Made by a program: the position numbers and the translations under genes. 64,000 nt of DNA, from NCBI GenBank assembly GCA_963169105.1, contig OY720639.1:55843848-55907847 (forward strand), read 5' to 3'. Of the stretch, positions 18,286-30,180 are shown piece after piece. Positions within the stretch are counted from its first letter, which is position 1; each line of letters opens with the position of its first letter. The notes beneath the pieces are model-generated. The model was not told the DNA's origin, ran no database searches, and saw only the letters and a list, made by a program, of their open reading frames with translations. The stretch comes from Ceriagrion tenellum. Lineage: Eukaryota > Arthropoda > Insecta > Odonata > Coenagrionidae.

Positions 18286-18985
18286 ATCTACATCGACATA
18301 CTACCCCGCGAGCCGCCGCTTGGGCGTGTGGCAGGGGGTGATAGGTCACTAGCCGTGTAATGATGTTAAAGTTTTGGAGGTGAAATGGTGACATGTCTCA
18401 TGAGAGTGTGTTTGGAGGAGCTCAGTTTCTATTGTGGTCGCTTACTGTGCGCGGAAAGAACGAGTTTTTGTACCTATCTCTTCGGCAGAGTATCTCTCTT
18501 ATTTTATCGCATCTGTCAGACCTAGAAATGAGGCTTCATGATAATATTCTCTGTGTCGCTCTGAAAAATATCAGTTCTGAATTTATCAAGCAGCCTAAGC
18601 CTAGCGTGCAGCCTCCTAGTCTCTAGGGGCTCCCACCATAATCCCTCTAACAGTTGTGTAACACTATATGTTCGTTCGTAGCAGTTTTTAATGAAGTGTG
18701 CTGCTTTTCTTTGCAAGTTTTTTGGTTAAATCTTTATGATCAGGGTCCCAAATGTTCGCGGTGTGTTCGAGGTGTGGACTAACCAGAGCGAAGTAGCATA
18801 TCTCTTTGACTTTTTCGTCCGACGATCTTCCTATTATACGCTTTACAAAACCTAGTTTCTTTAATGCTGTGCCGCATATGTTTTGTATGTATGTTCCCCA
18901 CGATATATCTGAAGTTAAGGTACTTCCAAGATATATTACTGTATTTGAAGATTTTATGTTTACTCACACTGTAAAACAAGTGAAT
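18286..18985 (-). mobile_element. LINE-A 3' portion
   Basis: The 3' end is at 18286 (TACATCTACATCGACATAC on the plus strand). Inside are GGGCGTGTGGCAGGGGGTGA and the coding block, which reads on the minus strand as QRKAAHFIKNCYERTYSVTQ then LEGLWWEPLETRRLHARLRL (18716-18560). Upstream the frame continues brokenly to about 18985, through a region matching CCTATTATACGCTTTACAAA at 44928-44947. Inactive. Confidence 0.85.
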
Positions 18986-19454
18986 GCCATATTGCCATTC
19001 TAACTCTCCAATCCAAGTCAATCGATATTATTTTGCGGTCTTAATGTAAACGGAATTACAAATGGAAATAACGACTAGTGCGGATCCTGTTTTAGGCTGT
19101 CGCCCCTTTAGTGGTATATAATTCACTGAATTTATGATCGCGGGTCGGGAGTCGTATTGGCCCACCATTCGCCTAAGGACGGTGGAAAACTCGTAAAATC
19201 ACCTTTCCAACTCTCCCTGCTCCTGAAACTTATCATAATAACTCCGTCCACTTTCCGTTTCACTATCTCTCAAAGTCCTCTCTCCACTATGGTGTTTTAT
19301 CCCTTATCATCATCACCGGTAGTCTTCAATCCGAGAAGTAATTTTCTGCTCCTCTCCACTTCGTTTTCCTTGAAAACAGCTACTTCATTCCCTGCATAAT
19401 GAGTGACATGCATGCAATTTATTTCTCATGTACAGCACGTGACAAATATTTCCT

Positions 19455-20420
19455 CTCTAATATATAGTCCTTGGGAGTACTATCACATGGGACGGAAGAA
19501 GTACTACGGACACCAAACGTAAACATCTACCACTAAATCTACATATCACCCTGCGAGCCGCCGTATGGGCGTGTGGCAGGGGGTGTTAGGATACAAGCGG
19601 GGTAAAGATGTAAGGGATAAGGTTTTGGGAGGAGAAATGGTGGCATTATAGGAGGATATTTAGTGAAGTTTTCATTGTGGCCTCTTATTGTGCGCGGAAT
19701 GAACGAGTTTTTGTACCCATCTGTTCGGAAAAGTATCTCTTATTTTATCGCTTCTTTCAGACATACAGATGTAGTTTGGCGTCGTGATAATATTCTCTGT
19801 GTCGCTCTGAAACACACCAGTTCTGAATTTCTCAAGCAAGCTAAGCCTAGCGTGTAGCCTCCGAGTCTCTTGGGACTCCCACCTTGCATGCTAAACGAAG
19901 AATGGCAAAATCTAATGAAGATCTTATGGCAAAAATACGACTGCAATATCCCAAGAAGATGGGACTGCAAACGAGGAAACAGTGCGTGAGAAAATTCATG
20001 TGGAGCGCGGCACTCTATGAACTGTAAACATGGACTATTGGAAAATCAGACCAGAAAAGACTAGGTACTGTCGAATCCTGGTATTAGAGGAAGATGCTGG
20101 AGATAAAATGCACGGATCAAGTAAGAAATGTAAAAGTTTGCAGTGGATCAGAAGAGGAATGGACCAAATAGATCACGAAACAGATCAGAAAAGCCAAATG
20201 GATTGGGCACACCTTGAGGCACATTGGGTTTATGAAGAACACAATTGAAGGAAAAATGTAGGGAAAGCCCCAAGGAAGGCCAAGGGAGAAATACATAGTG
20301 TTGATAAAAAAGAAAGTACCTACATAAGAAGAGCTTCCAGGAAGTACTGAAATCAGTATTAGAAAGAGAAGAATGGAGGGGGGCAGCCGTCAACCAATCT
20401 AAGGATTGAACGACCAGTGA
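19455..20420 (+). mobile_element. LINE-C 3' portion interrupted by LINE-A
   Basis: The left piece (19465-19515) reads GGGAGTACTATCACATGGGA and GGAAGAAGTACTACGGACAC, the LGSTITWDGRSTTD segment. After the 19525-19890 insertion the match resumes: AACGAGGAAACAGTGCGTGA, then GCGGCACTCTATGAACTG and, near the end, GGGGCAGCCGTCAACCAATC (to about 20420). All frames are broken. This is a clear case of one LINE landing in another. Confidence 0.8.
19525..19890 (-). mobile_element. LINE-A 3' end nested in LINE-C
   Basis: The 3' tail lies at 19525-19545 (CTACCACTAAATCTACATAT), followed by CCTGCGAGCCGCCGTATGGG and GGGCGTGTGGCAGGGGGTGTTAG-type sequence split over 19565-19590. The coding remnant ends near 19890 at the LETRRL block. 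It is truncated at its 5' end and flanked on both sides by LINE-C sequence. Confidence 0.82.
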
Positions 20421-22690
20421 TGAAGATGACGGGTATGTTGGATAATCGCAAGCAATAATAGTTTCCTCTTAATTTAATTAAGTTTGGAGTAAATCACGTG
20501 ATCCAGAGTGGAATCTAGGTGGCTTGGCGTCATTACAGGCAATTGCTCCTCTGTTCTACATGTTGTTAAGCCTCAGGGATCAAATTATACTTATTCATTG
20601 TCATATGCTATGTAAATGAAAACAATGTTTTCGTCAAAATACTTTTTTAAAAAACCTAACCTCACATGGGAATGCGTCGTTCTGCTTTTTGTGATACCCA
20701 TTGAGGCGGATGGAAAGGGCGCTTGTTTTTGCGGCCAATGCTTGAAGCTGTAACGTGGGCGTAGCCGGTCCGCCATCTTTGTTAACCCCGATTTTTCTTT
20801 TTGCGCTTACAGGCTGACGCACTAATTTTGAAATTCTACGTTTCTTTCCATCGAAAAATTGCGAGAAATTGTCAAGCATTTACTTCATTAATATTCATTC
20901 TCCATTCGTACCTTTTTATTTGTTTAAGTTGATGCAGATCCGCTTTCCCGGTGAAAACTATTTTGAAACCTAGTTATAATACATAGGACTAAGTGACCAA
21001 TATATGCATGTCGAGTTACTTGCCTTTAACTTCGAACAGTTTCTGCATATTCTTGCTTTACATCCGCGAATTCTTTTTTATTCCGTTGTACAATCCAAAG
21101 GAAAGTGAAGAAAGAGCGGGGATAACCAATATGGCTGCTATTTCGGTCTTCAGGCTTCAGTGTGATTACGTAAGGCCCTCTACATCTACCTCAATGGGTG
21201 GTTGCGTTCAGTGATGTAAAAGCCCAGGCTTCCAATGGCGCTTCCAAGCTGCCAAGCGCGTGGATTGTCTAAGAGGAAGTATGTGTTATAATACAACATT
21301 GTTTTACGGCAAAACGCCCCCCTCTTCCCACCCTCCCTTCTCCTCCAAGCAGTTCAATCTATAGATTTCGCAGGCCCTTCAACCCTCTTTCTCTTCTGGC
21401 TCGACTCGCGTTTAGGATTCTGGCGGGGTGCTTTGTTTCTATGAATCGGGTTGAACGATCGACTCCGTTCTCTTTGAATACACCTCGAATCATAACTATG
21501 CATCGCGGCCCGTATCTGTTCGTATATTGTTTCTGTCAAAATGTTTGTGAAACCTGGACCCAGGGAGGAGAGTTTGACAGTGGATTGTTGAGGAGAACGG
21601 GTGTTGGTGTCGTGGGTATGTATGGAGAAGAATGGCGATAGTATGTACAGTGGGTAGAAAGGAGGACAGGCGGAGAGGTATTCGTTATTGTTGGGGAGGA
21701 TGGAAAGTTGCTGGGGTAAATTGGGCTATGGCTGGTTGTAAGGCGTAATTAATGAGAGCCGATGGGTAACATATGAATAGAGGATTGAGAATAGAGGATA
21801 ATTGCATCTCTGAAGTGCATTCAAATTTGAAAGAGAAATTTGTTTCGAAGCGGCACCTCGGTGGCTTCCGCTTCCGCACGAAACGCATGATGTCTCCGCA
21901 CGAAACGGCTTCTCTAATCTACCTGTATAAAAGCGAGAATAATCAAATAGCGCTAGCTCATTGTCTTCCGCCAAAGAAATTAAAACAATATTTTCTTCTT
22001 ATTACAAATAACACCCGAACTCCATGAGGAAACACTGGGTGTTGCTGTTTGAAATACCGCCCCTTGACGTCATACCCCGGATTCCCGACGACGCGTCGTC
22101 GCGACGTAGCATTTTCACACCGCCAAGCCAACGCTACCTAGCTATGTACATTGTGTCTAGGTGGAATTGTCAAGGGAAAATATTTTGGTAATTTCTCATT
22201 GTTTTACGTTAAAGTCCATGCTTATTTAAGATAAGAATGTGGACAACAGTACAGCTAGTCTTTACTATATAGTAATGCATGCTCCCGTTGTGAGTCGCTC
22301 TCGAGGAGAATGAAAGTGGTTGGGAAGGGAAACGAATAGGCGCTAAAAAGATAATAAGAGGAGAATCGTGGGAAGAAAGATCACAGGGGATCAGGACGAG
22401 GCCGGTAGTAAGGCTAGGGTTAAGGCCACCTAAGCCCTCCGCTCGCATTTTAAGCATATGCGAAATCATGAGGACGTGAGTTGTGAGCAGGCGCCTTGAA
22501 AAGATTTACGATGCCCAGAGGGACGGATCTTGTGCGAACCAGAAGATCCCCTCATTTGACTAAGGAATAAGGACCTCGCCCATTTTTTTCTCTGCGCGGG
22601 GCTGTTCTTTCCTGCCGTTGCACGTAACCCTTCTACTTAGCAGAAAACATAGTGTCCTTCATCTCTTCTCTTCTTTTTCTTCAAGAGAAA
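20421..22690. other. unassigned 2.3-kb region
   Basis: No feature could be recognised. Local CpG-rich patches occur at 20690-20790 (with CCGCCATCTTTG), at 21350-21520 and at 22050-22140. The motif TTCCGCACGAAACG at about 21870 is echoed 25 bases later. Open frames of 61-86 codons on both strands lack known domains. Confidence 0.4.
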
Positions 22691-22701
22691 AAATGTCTTG
22701 T

Positions 22702-23539
22702 GGTAGTTTGAGCGAAATATCATTTTACCTATAAATTAATGAATTTGATCTAATTTGAGAGGAAAATATCTCACCCTTCCGAAGATGCCTAAAAATCATC
22801 CCTTTACCGAACTACTTTCCGAGGTTTTTGTCAAAAAATAACGCCAATTTTTTTCAAGGGATATGTTACGCTTATGCACTCCAGAGAGCTTTTACATTTT
22901 TATATTTTATCATTTTTTAATATTTTTTATTGTTATTTTTTATATTTATATATTTTCGCTTTTTTCTTTTTATTTTTATACTATTATATTTTTATTATAT
23001 TATTTAAATATTTAATGTGTTATAATTAATTTATACAAAAAGTATCAATGATATACATTTTTTTAAATTTTTAGTTATTTATTTTAAAATATATTATCTA
23101 TACTTATTTTATTTTCACAAATTTATTATTTCTATTTTTTATATTTTTATATATTTACAAAAATAAGTTACAAAAGTCTAAATGAATGAGGAATTTCTAG
23201 CTCTTAGGTTTCGTTAAAATATTAATAGTGGTTAATTAGTATATTTTCTCTACTATTTTGAAATACATTTTGTAGTTACCGCAGTAATATTCGCAGGATC
23301 TTAAAAAACCTTCCGGTGTGAAGGATTTTGAAACGTACCGCGTGAATAAAATGAGTCAAGTTGTAGACTATAATGGATATTTTTATTTAATTATTTAGGA
23401 TTTCAGTCTCGTTAAAGTATATTATTGCACCATTAATAATGCGATATATAATTCATGCTTTCCACAGCTGTTGTAATTAAATCGTGCAACTTTAATATGA
23501 TCTCCATTGTGACTAGGGAACCATCTCGCTCAAACTACC
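22702..23539 (+). mobile_element. MITE family R1, copy 2 (838 bp)
   Basis: It starts GGTAGTTTGAGCGAAATATC and ends ATCTCGCTCAAACTACC, near-perfect inverse termini, with TTAA at 23540-23543 on the right and a decayed TTGT on the left. The first 190 and last 280 bases align with the 541-bp copy at 13941. The extra length is the AT-rich block at 22895-23165. Non-coding. Confidence 0.85.
22895..23165. repeat. AT-rich expansion inside MITE R1 copy 2
   Basis: This is a long stretch of TATTTTT/ATATTTTTAT runs that is absent from the other R1 copies, so it probably expanded or was inserted after the element landed. Confidence 0.65.
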
Positions 23540-23867
23540 TTAAGTGGCTTGTTTCATGATGATTTCATGATCACATCCGCTGCCAAAAACCCAGTGTGGA
23601 GGTAAGATAGAGATATGAAATTGATTCTAATATTCGATGAAAGGTTTCCACGGAGTTAATTGTCGTTGAACTTCTTTATCATTTCGGGCGATGTGCTCCG
23701 TCCGCGGCAGCACTGGTGTGGGTTTGGTGGCCAAATTGAGGAAATGCAAGGTGTGTATACGTTTGTTTGCGTTGATGCATGAACCGTGAGCGATATATAG
23801 TAGCCGTTAGAATCGATCGTTATTTAGTACACAATAAAGGAACAGTGTTTCTTGATTTCCGGCCCCG

Positions 23868-24045
23868 GTGTCGGCGGGGTAAAGTCCTCGCCTTCTAACC
23901 CGAGGGTCGCGGGTTCGAGTCCCGCCTGGGTAAGATTATTCAATGTTCAGGACATGGGTGTTTGTGTTCGTCTAATGATATATTATAACGCTTGTAATTG
24001 GGGAAACCTGTAAGTGTTAAAGAAATTATTATTATTATTTAGAAG
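23868..24045 (+). mobile_element. tRNA-derived SINE, copy 2
   Basis: The head GGCCCCGGTGTCGGCGGGGT leads to GAGGGTCGCGGGTTCGAGTC, which contains a canonical pol III B box (GGTTCGAGTCC). A tRNA-unrelated body follows and the 3' end is an (ATT)n tail at 24027-24043. It matches the minus-strand copy at 3962-4155. The tail type resembles that of the LINE at 7764, which might be its partner; this is an inference. Confidence 0.78.
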
Positions 24046-24149
24046 ATGTCTATTACCATTCTCGTGAGCTGCATTTATGACTAGTACTCGTCATGTTAAA
24101 TAGTCATTGGTTGTTTTTCAACCTCAGTAATTCTATACCTATCCCGAAA

Positions 24150-24547
24150 ATATAGTGTTTCACAACTTTTAGAGGGATTTTTGGGTGGAAGCCCCTAGAG
24201 AATCGGATAATGCACGCTAGGCTTAGTTTGCTTGGGAAATACAGAGCTGGTGCGTTTCAGAGCGACACAGAGAATATTATCATGACGCCTCACTACATCT
24301 CTACTTCTGACAGAAGCGATATAATGAGAGAGATGCATTGCCGAACAGATCGATCAAAAAAATCGTTCTTTCCGCGGACAATAAGCGACCAAAATACAAA
24401 CTGAGTTTCACTTAATACACTCCCATAATACACGTCTTCATTTCACCTCCCAAAACCTTAACCCTTACATCTTATCACGGCTGGTGTCCTAACACCCCGT
24501 GCCACACGCCCATGCACGGCTCGCAGGGCATTATGTAGATGTAGATG
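24150..24547 (+). mobile_element. LINE-A 3' end
   Basis: It starts within AGTGTTTCACAACTTTTAGA (the SVSQLLEG region), continues through the CACGCTAGGCTTAGTTTGCT block and ends in CATTATGTAGATGTAGATG, the clearest copy of the family's 3' tail. The coding frame is shifted near 24185. Confidence 0.85.
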
Positions 24548-25065
24548 AATATCAGGGAAAATCTGTCAGTGCAATATCACAGACGATGAGTTCTTTGAGA
24601 TTAATCCCTTGTTGCTCTTCAAAACAAGTTCAGTGCATGTCGCCCTACCTCAAAACAAAAAATGTTTCAAAGTTGAAGGATGAACATCGATTATTATAAT
24701 CCTCGCAATGATCATTACTCTTTGTATTGTTTCGAGTATTTGTATTTGATTCAACAATTACTTGACGAGTCGGATTACGATTTGCTGATGGGAGGCGTGA
24801 GAGTTCCGATTGCTGCAGTCTGAAAATGTTTGCATGATCATAACGTAGGCCGTTGCTAATGTTTTTGATGCTCTCTTGTGAACATATTGCGCTGGGAGAC
24901 ACTCCTGCAGAATTTAAGATTATTTTAATGACACGCATGACTTGCTTATCTCAAGGTGGGCATGGGAGGTAAAGATGCATGTTAGTCGCAGCCATTAAAA
25001 AAAATATATATATTTTACCTTCGGGTCAATGTATGCCTTCCACCCTCAAAAACCGCTTTCAAGCC
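24548..25065. other. no recognisable feature
   Basis: A 97-codon minus-strand frame (24645-24938) has no recognisable domain. Confidence 0.4.
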
Positions 25066-25260
25066 GTGTTTACACGATTCATGCACCCACGCGTTAGATG
25101 TACGAACACGGGCACCATTAAAATTTCACCGGGTAAACACCATGAATTGCTCAAGTGCATGAACGCGTGGGCATAAAATAGCTCCTGTTCTAATTTGGAA
25201 CCTTTGTTCATGCGTCTGTCCAGCCACGTACTTGCGCGGGTGCTTGCATCATGTAAACAC
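25066..25260. mobile_element. short MITE with GTGTTTACA termini
   Basis: GTGTTTACACGATTCATGCA at 25066 is inverted at the right end (GCTTGCATCATGTAAACAC, ending at 25260). The terminal match continues for about 27 bases with few mismatches. No flanking duplication is evident. Non-coding. Confidence 0.65.
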
Positions 25261-25707
25261 TTTCACGAAGGAAACGTGTGCCTTCGCAAAGGGCAGGTGT
25301 GATCCGTACCTCAGTCGTTGCATCGCTGTATCATGTATTATTTGTACCACCAAATTCAGTTGTTATTTCTTGTGCCTGACGGAAATCATCGACGACACAT
25401 TGCACCTCTCTGAAAGATAATTATCTAATGAAGACCACCGGAAGTCGACATTGAAATCCCGAATTTCCTTGAAAAATTATCATGAAAGTTACTTTAACGC
25501 GGCTGGTTGAGGTAATTCAGTGGAATACATATAAACAGCCGTACAGCAAGCAATTAACTCTACATAATTACGCAGTTACAGAGAAATCCGGTGCCCTTCA
25601 ACTCCTTTCTAAAGATCGCCAATAGATGGCCATTTTTCCTACCGCTGCCCTGAGTCCTCGTCATTGGGCCGACGACGCATGGTGTACTTGGGCTTGGCGA
25701 AATGTGA
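25261..25707. other. no recognisable feature
   Basis: No domain, repeat or RNA signal seen. Confidence 0.4.
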
Positions 25708-25913
25708 TGGATAGGACACACTTGGGGCCTCAACGAATATGCGAGAGTTCATCATTGACGGTTGCAGAGTTCTCTACATAACACGAACCACACTATGTGT
25801 TGTTGGCGCAATGTAGAGGTTTGAATGGTTGCGCCAACTACAATGTAGAGAACTCTGCGAACACCCATGATATTATCGCATATTCGTTGAGGCCACAAGT
25901 GCGACCTACCCCT
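25708..25913. mobile_element. foldback MITE, ~206 bp
   Basis: GGCCTCAACGAATATGCGA at about 25736 is inverted at about 25878-25893, and TGCAGAGTTCTCTACAT in the left arm is inverted as ATGTAGAGAACTCTGCG in the right. The whole unit folds around TTGGCGCAATGTAGAGG. No coding content and no clear target duplication. Confidence 0.7.
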
Positions 25914-26216
25914 CTCAGATCCTTTCTTTCTGTCAATAATCCATTTGGTTTCCTACTCTGAATTATTCTGTGTATCCGGGCGGTAATATATATGACAAAA
26001 GGAATTCAAGCTACAGAATTGAGGTGCGAGATATATAATGATTACTCAGCCACTGTATTTTATTGAAAACTTTTCCCGGATCTGGCCGCGATTTCAAATG
26101 GAACATTTTTCATGAAAAAGGCTTTACTTTCGCGCGTCAAGATGCAAGTAACTCTCTTCCTTAACCATCGATGGAACTCGCGATCGACGATGTAAATTTA
26201 TTTTTCTTTCGCTTAA

Positions 26217-26743
26217 GCTGATTGGAGCTCGAATTTTGAGTCGTTGAGTGCACATTTTAATAACTCTTCAAGAGAGTAAAAAAAATTTTTTTTTGAACCA
26301 CACCTAACTTAAGCACATCTATTTATATGACATAGATATCCATTTCTTTATTATTATAATGATGCAAGAAATACGTTTTGAAAATTTCGTCACAATTAAA
26401 GCATTGTTTTGACTATGGTATTAGACGCGGATTTCGAAATTTTTGCAAAAAATCGAATTTAAAAAAGTTTTTTATGTGGCACGATACATTGATATTTATA
26501 AAGAACCATTATAATAGTATGATAGATGTGTTTTCGTGTTTAGGAGAAAATCTCTACGCGTGTCATCGAATTATTTTGAAACATCTGACAAGTGCCTTAA
26601 GACTAGGAGTTAAAATAGAATTAAATTGCCCAGAAATCAAATCGGTAAAATGCAATTTTTTTCACTTTTATCACACACATAATGAGTACGCGGTTGAAAG
26701 TTTCACCAAAATCTGCGCATAAGCGAAAATCGCCTCAACAACC
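26217..26743. mobile_element. MITE-like family R2, copy 1 (527 bp)
   Basis: TTAA lies at 26213-26216 and 26744-26747. The termini (GCTGATTGGAG... and ...CGCCTCAACAACC) are only loosely inverse. The right half matches 41990-42185, including AATCAAATCGGT and TGCAATTTTTTTCAC. The 114-codon frame at 26378-26722 lies inside and is unlike any protein I know, so I treat it as fortuitous. Confidence 0.55.
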
Positions 26744-26747
26744 TTAA

Positions 26748-27434
26748 ACTTAACGTAGGGAACCCTCGTGAACATTAGTGATAAGGATATTTTCCTTCTT
26801 ACCGCACTTGCCCTTATCCAAAATATTTTTGTGAATATTGCTAGATGTAAGTCAAAGCGGTAGCATTGAATAGATATTGTATGTCATCTTTATTCTATGA
26901 AAATTCTTGCTAGTGCTTCATTTCGTGTTTTAAATGGCATGTCCCCTCTGAGGAGTTACTCTATAATGTTCTCTTAGGTATTTATTCATTTGATTTTGGG
27001 CGAAAGGTACAGTATTCTCCTCCTTTACTCAAAGCGTGCACAAATTCCATTTCATTTCTGGTAGTTGATCGGCATTTTTGAAATGTAATTATTGCGTAGC
27101 CGGCCTATCAAGTATTCAGAAGCAATGAAAGTGACTCGAGTAAAAACATTGGGAGAGTGAGAGTGGTGTCACTGCTTTAAAAAAAACATGTATTCCTCAT
27201 TTCTCTGTTAATTTTTCATGTTTTACGCAGGAATAAAAGGGCGAGAGTTGGATGAATCGATAACAAACATGTCTGCATCCATACTTTTACCTCGTGACCC
27301 AGACGTATGGCGGGAGCTGGACGTTTGTTAGTCACCATTCGTACATTAGTGATTAATGACTTGACCGAAGTTAATGGGATCATGTTCCTTTGATATATTC
27401 TCCATCCATGTTCACTGGCCAGGAACGCGTGTGA
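26748..27434. other. no recognisable feature
   Basis: Nothing identifiable. Confidence 0.4.
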
Positions 27435-28000
27435 GAAACGCCGCCAGTATTCGTGACCCTTCGCAGGAATATTTAATTCGCGAAGTCAAAAAAACAAAGA
27501 GGAGAGCCTCACTATTCGTTAAAAACTATTGCGAGCGAACATATAGTGTTACGGAGTTGACGGTTGGTGTACATTGAGAGCCATTTGAGTCTCGAAGACT
27601 ACACGGTAGGTTTATTTTACTAGAAACATTTTTGATGACCAATATAAATGACGCCTTCTTAAAAAAAAGCGCGGAAAATTTTTTTTTGTATAATTAAGAG
27701 TGAAAGTAGTAAAAGTTTTACTGTTCGTCATGAACAGTAAATTTTCACGAAGTGACGCATTATTTGGTTCTTATTTTACTAGAAGTACTTTCATCGGACG
27801 AGTTTCAATAAGATCGGGAGTACATCATTTTGACCCCGAACTTCATCTCTAGAACTGATTGAAGCGACAAAATAAGAGAGAAACACAGCGGAACTGATAG
27901 GTTCAAAAATTCCTTCTTTCTTCGCCCCGTTGGTAATTATTACAAAAGCAATGTAAAGCCAGCGTATGACACATTAATGTAAATATATATGTAATTCTCC
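27435..28000 (+). mobile_element. old LINE-A 3' portion with internal insertion
   Basis: The frame at 27440-27577 encodes VRNAASIRDP, KKTKRRASLFVKNYCERTYS and VTELTVG, the same LEYAASIWDP...QRKAARFVKNCYERTYSVsqL region as other LINE-A copies but more diverged. The family landmark CTTCATCTCTAGAACTGATT then reappears at 27840 after an interruption at about 27625-27770. Inactive. Confidence 0.7.
27625..27770. repeat. ~145-bp insertion flanked by a 14-bp duplication
   Basis: TTATTTTACTAGAA occurs at about 27612-27625 and again at 27771-27784. The enclosed sequence has imperfect inverse ends (AAATGACGCCTT near 27646 and AAGTGACGCATT near 27750). This suggests a small transposon with its target duplication, although 14 bp is long for a DNA element. 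Confidence 0.45.
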
Positions 28001-28111
28001 TCTCTTCTTTCCCCATCCTTTTCCCTATCCTCTTCCCTATTCTCTTCCTCTTCATGGATGATGCTCTATCATTACCTCTCACACGCCACTGCGGTGGGGC
28101 TGCTCGCGGTA

Positions 28112-28870
28112 TACATATACATCTACGTAATACCCTGCGAGCCACCACGAGGGTGTGTGGCAGGGGGTGAAGATCACCAAACATGCACTATTGCCATGCA
28201 AGTAGGATATTTAAGATTTAAGGGAGATATGCTAGATAATAGGGTCACATGCAGCTTGATGGTTAGTATCTACATAATAAGAAAGGGATTATTGGTTGTT
28301 ATTACATGCATCATACACTACAGACTACTCTAACTATATTTCACCTACCTATCCCTTTGCTACGCTGTCTATTGTTTTCTCTTATGGTACGCGGGAAAAA
28401 TGGCATTTTAAATCTATCGGTACGACAATCTATCTCTCTAATCTTGTTAATCTGATCAAACCTAGCATAACACGCAGGGATTCTTAATGTATATCTTACG
28501 TCATCTGTGAACAAATCGGTTTCGAATTTATTTAAAGGTTTAACCTAAATTTTAAACTGCGTTCTGATAGTAATTCCAATCCTAGTTCTTCTATTAAATT
28601 TGTAACACTTATACAATTATCATTGTGGCCTTTAACAAATCTATCGGATCTCCTTTGCACACGCTCTAATTCTTTTATCATATATTCCTCGTACGGATCC
28701 CATATACTAGCGGCATATTCTAAATGAGGCCTGACAAGTGTAAAATAGCTTCTTACTCGTACTCTCTCATCGCATTTGCCTAGAACCCTTTTTACGAATC
28801 CTAATCTACGGTTTGCTACACTAGTTATTTCCCAGTGTAGTTCGTAGATGTGGATGAAACGGAGTATTTC
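28112..28870 (-). mobile_element. LINE-B 3' portion (CR1/Jockey-like)
   Basis: The minus-strand frames encode ERVRVRSYFTLVRPHLEYAA, SIWDPYEEYMIKELERVQRR and SDRFVKGHNDNCISVTNLIE, then LGLESLSERSLKFRL. It is the same protein region as LINE-A but a different subfamily. The 3' end at about 28112 shows TACATCTACGTAATACCCTG and GTGTGTGGCAGGGGGTGAAG. The frame is shifted at least twice. Confidence 0.82.
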
Positions 28871-30176
28871 TAGGTATCAATCAGTTCTAGGGTTCGATTT
28901 CAGTAGTTAGCTTGGACTATTAGGCGCATGATGTCCGTTGTACCTCTTCCGTTCGAAACTAAGGTATTTTCAATGTAGATGAACGAATGTACTTGCTCAC
29001 ATTTCTCACCCTTAGAGTTAGCATGACTTGTGGCTTCAGCTTATCTTTTGCATTCAAGGATTTTAGTCTTCTTCATGTCTCTTTCATAGGAAGAATTCAA
29101 TAATTGTATTATAAGGAAGAGGGAAGCTGTATTTCCATTTGACCAACATGTCATTTTCGTGAAAAGAGAATTCTTCTTCCAATATAAATAGAGATAAACC
29201 AATCTACTGTCGGGGCGGAAATTATTAGTCCTCGAGTTTGGGTACAAATAAAAAGTTAAAGAAAAGACTTACAAAAAAAACTAATGACACCATCATTTTT
29301 ATCAATCATTTCTACGTTATGAAATGGTACATTTTAATTTTTTTGATGAATTTTTATATTTTTTACTACAGTTATAACGTAAAATGTACCGGTTATTTAC
29401 GGCGCCCGGGAAAAGCTCCGATTTTGATACTTTGTAACTCAAACAAAAGTTCTTCAATGGCAACTATATTTCTGGAGGATAAATATGTTTACTATAGTTT
29501 ATGCGAGTTTTAGCTATGTATTTTTCATAGAAATAAAGTTATTATTAATTTTTTTTAAATAATTGCATTTCAAAATATTAGTTGATTTTTCGAGTCATCA
29601 GCGAATCACTGGAGGAGCTGAAGACGAAACGCGCGAGTTCAAAAGACTTGGCTCTACATTCGGCTTCAATTTCTTGAGGATGAAATCATTCAATTTCATC
29701 GAATAATCTACATATTTTCCTCCTCGATTTTGCTTTTAACTACTGTGTTTGCCCGAATATAGTACGATGTTTTTTTCTCCAATGGGTACTGTTGAAAGCC
29801 ACATTCCTCATAATTTGTAGAAGTTGTTTTAGCATAGTGAAAACATAAATGTTAACTGTTCGTCTTTTTAATATCACGACATTGAAAAGTAATCGAGCTT
29901 TCGTCTCTAAATTGTACGCAGAGTAAAATACTCTAATGAAGCGCCGTGAATAGAAAATGAAATTCGAATCAAAATGAAAGTATAAAATTGAATGGTCCTT
30001 TTTTCGTTTCTAAATTTTGCTGAAAATGTCTTAGGATCGTATTGTATTTGGGTTCACGTAATATTCCGATCATCAGATTAGTTTAGGCTTATCATTCGTC
30101 AAAGCAGTATCACGTAAACGTTACCAACGAAAAGGTGGGCCTTGGTAACTGTTTTGTTTCACCAAGTAAGTAACGG
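28871..30176. other. unassigned 1.3-kb region
   Basis: No gene recognised. GGTACATTTTAA (29329) and TAAAATGTACC (29381) form a weak inverted pair. The sequence TCACTGGAGGAGCTGAAGAC GAAACGC near 29609 loosely recalls the hammerhead-like motifs elsewhere, but without the CUGANGA box. Confidence 0.4.
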
Positions 30177-30180
30177 TTAA

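Noticed and set aside
26378..26722. 114-codon open frame
   Set aside because: It lies inside the R2 repeat, and the second R2 copy does not keep the frame.
29600..29640. fourth hammerhead-like site
   Set aside because: GAAAC is present but the CUGANGA box is not, so the match is too weak.
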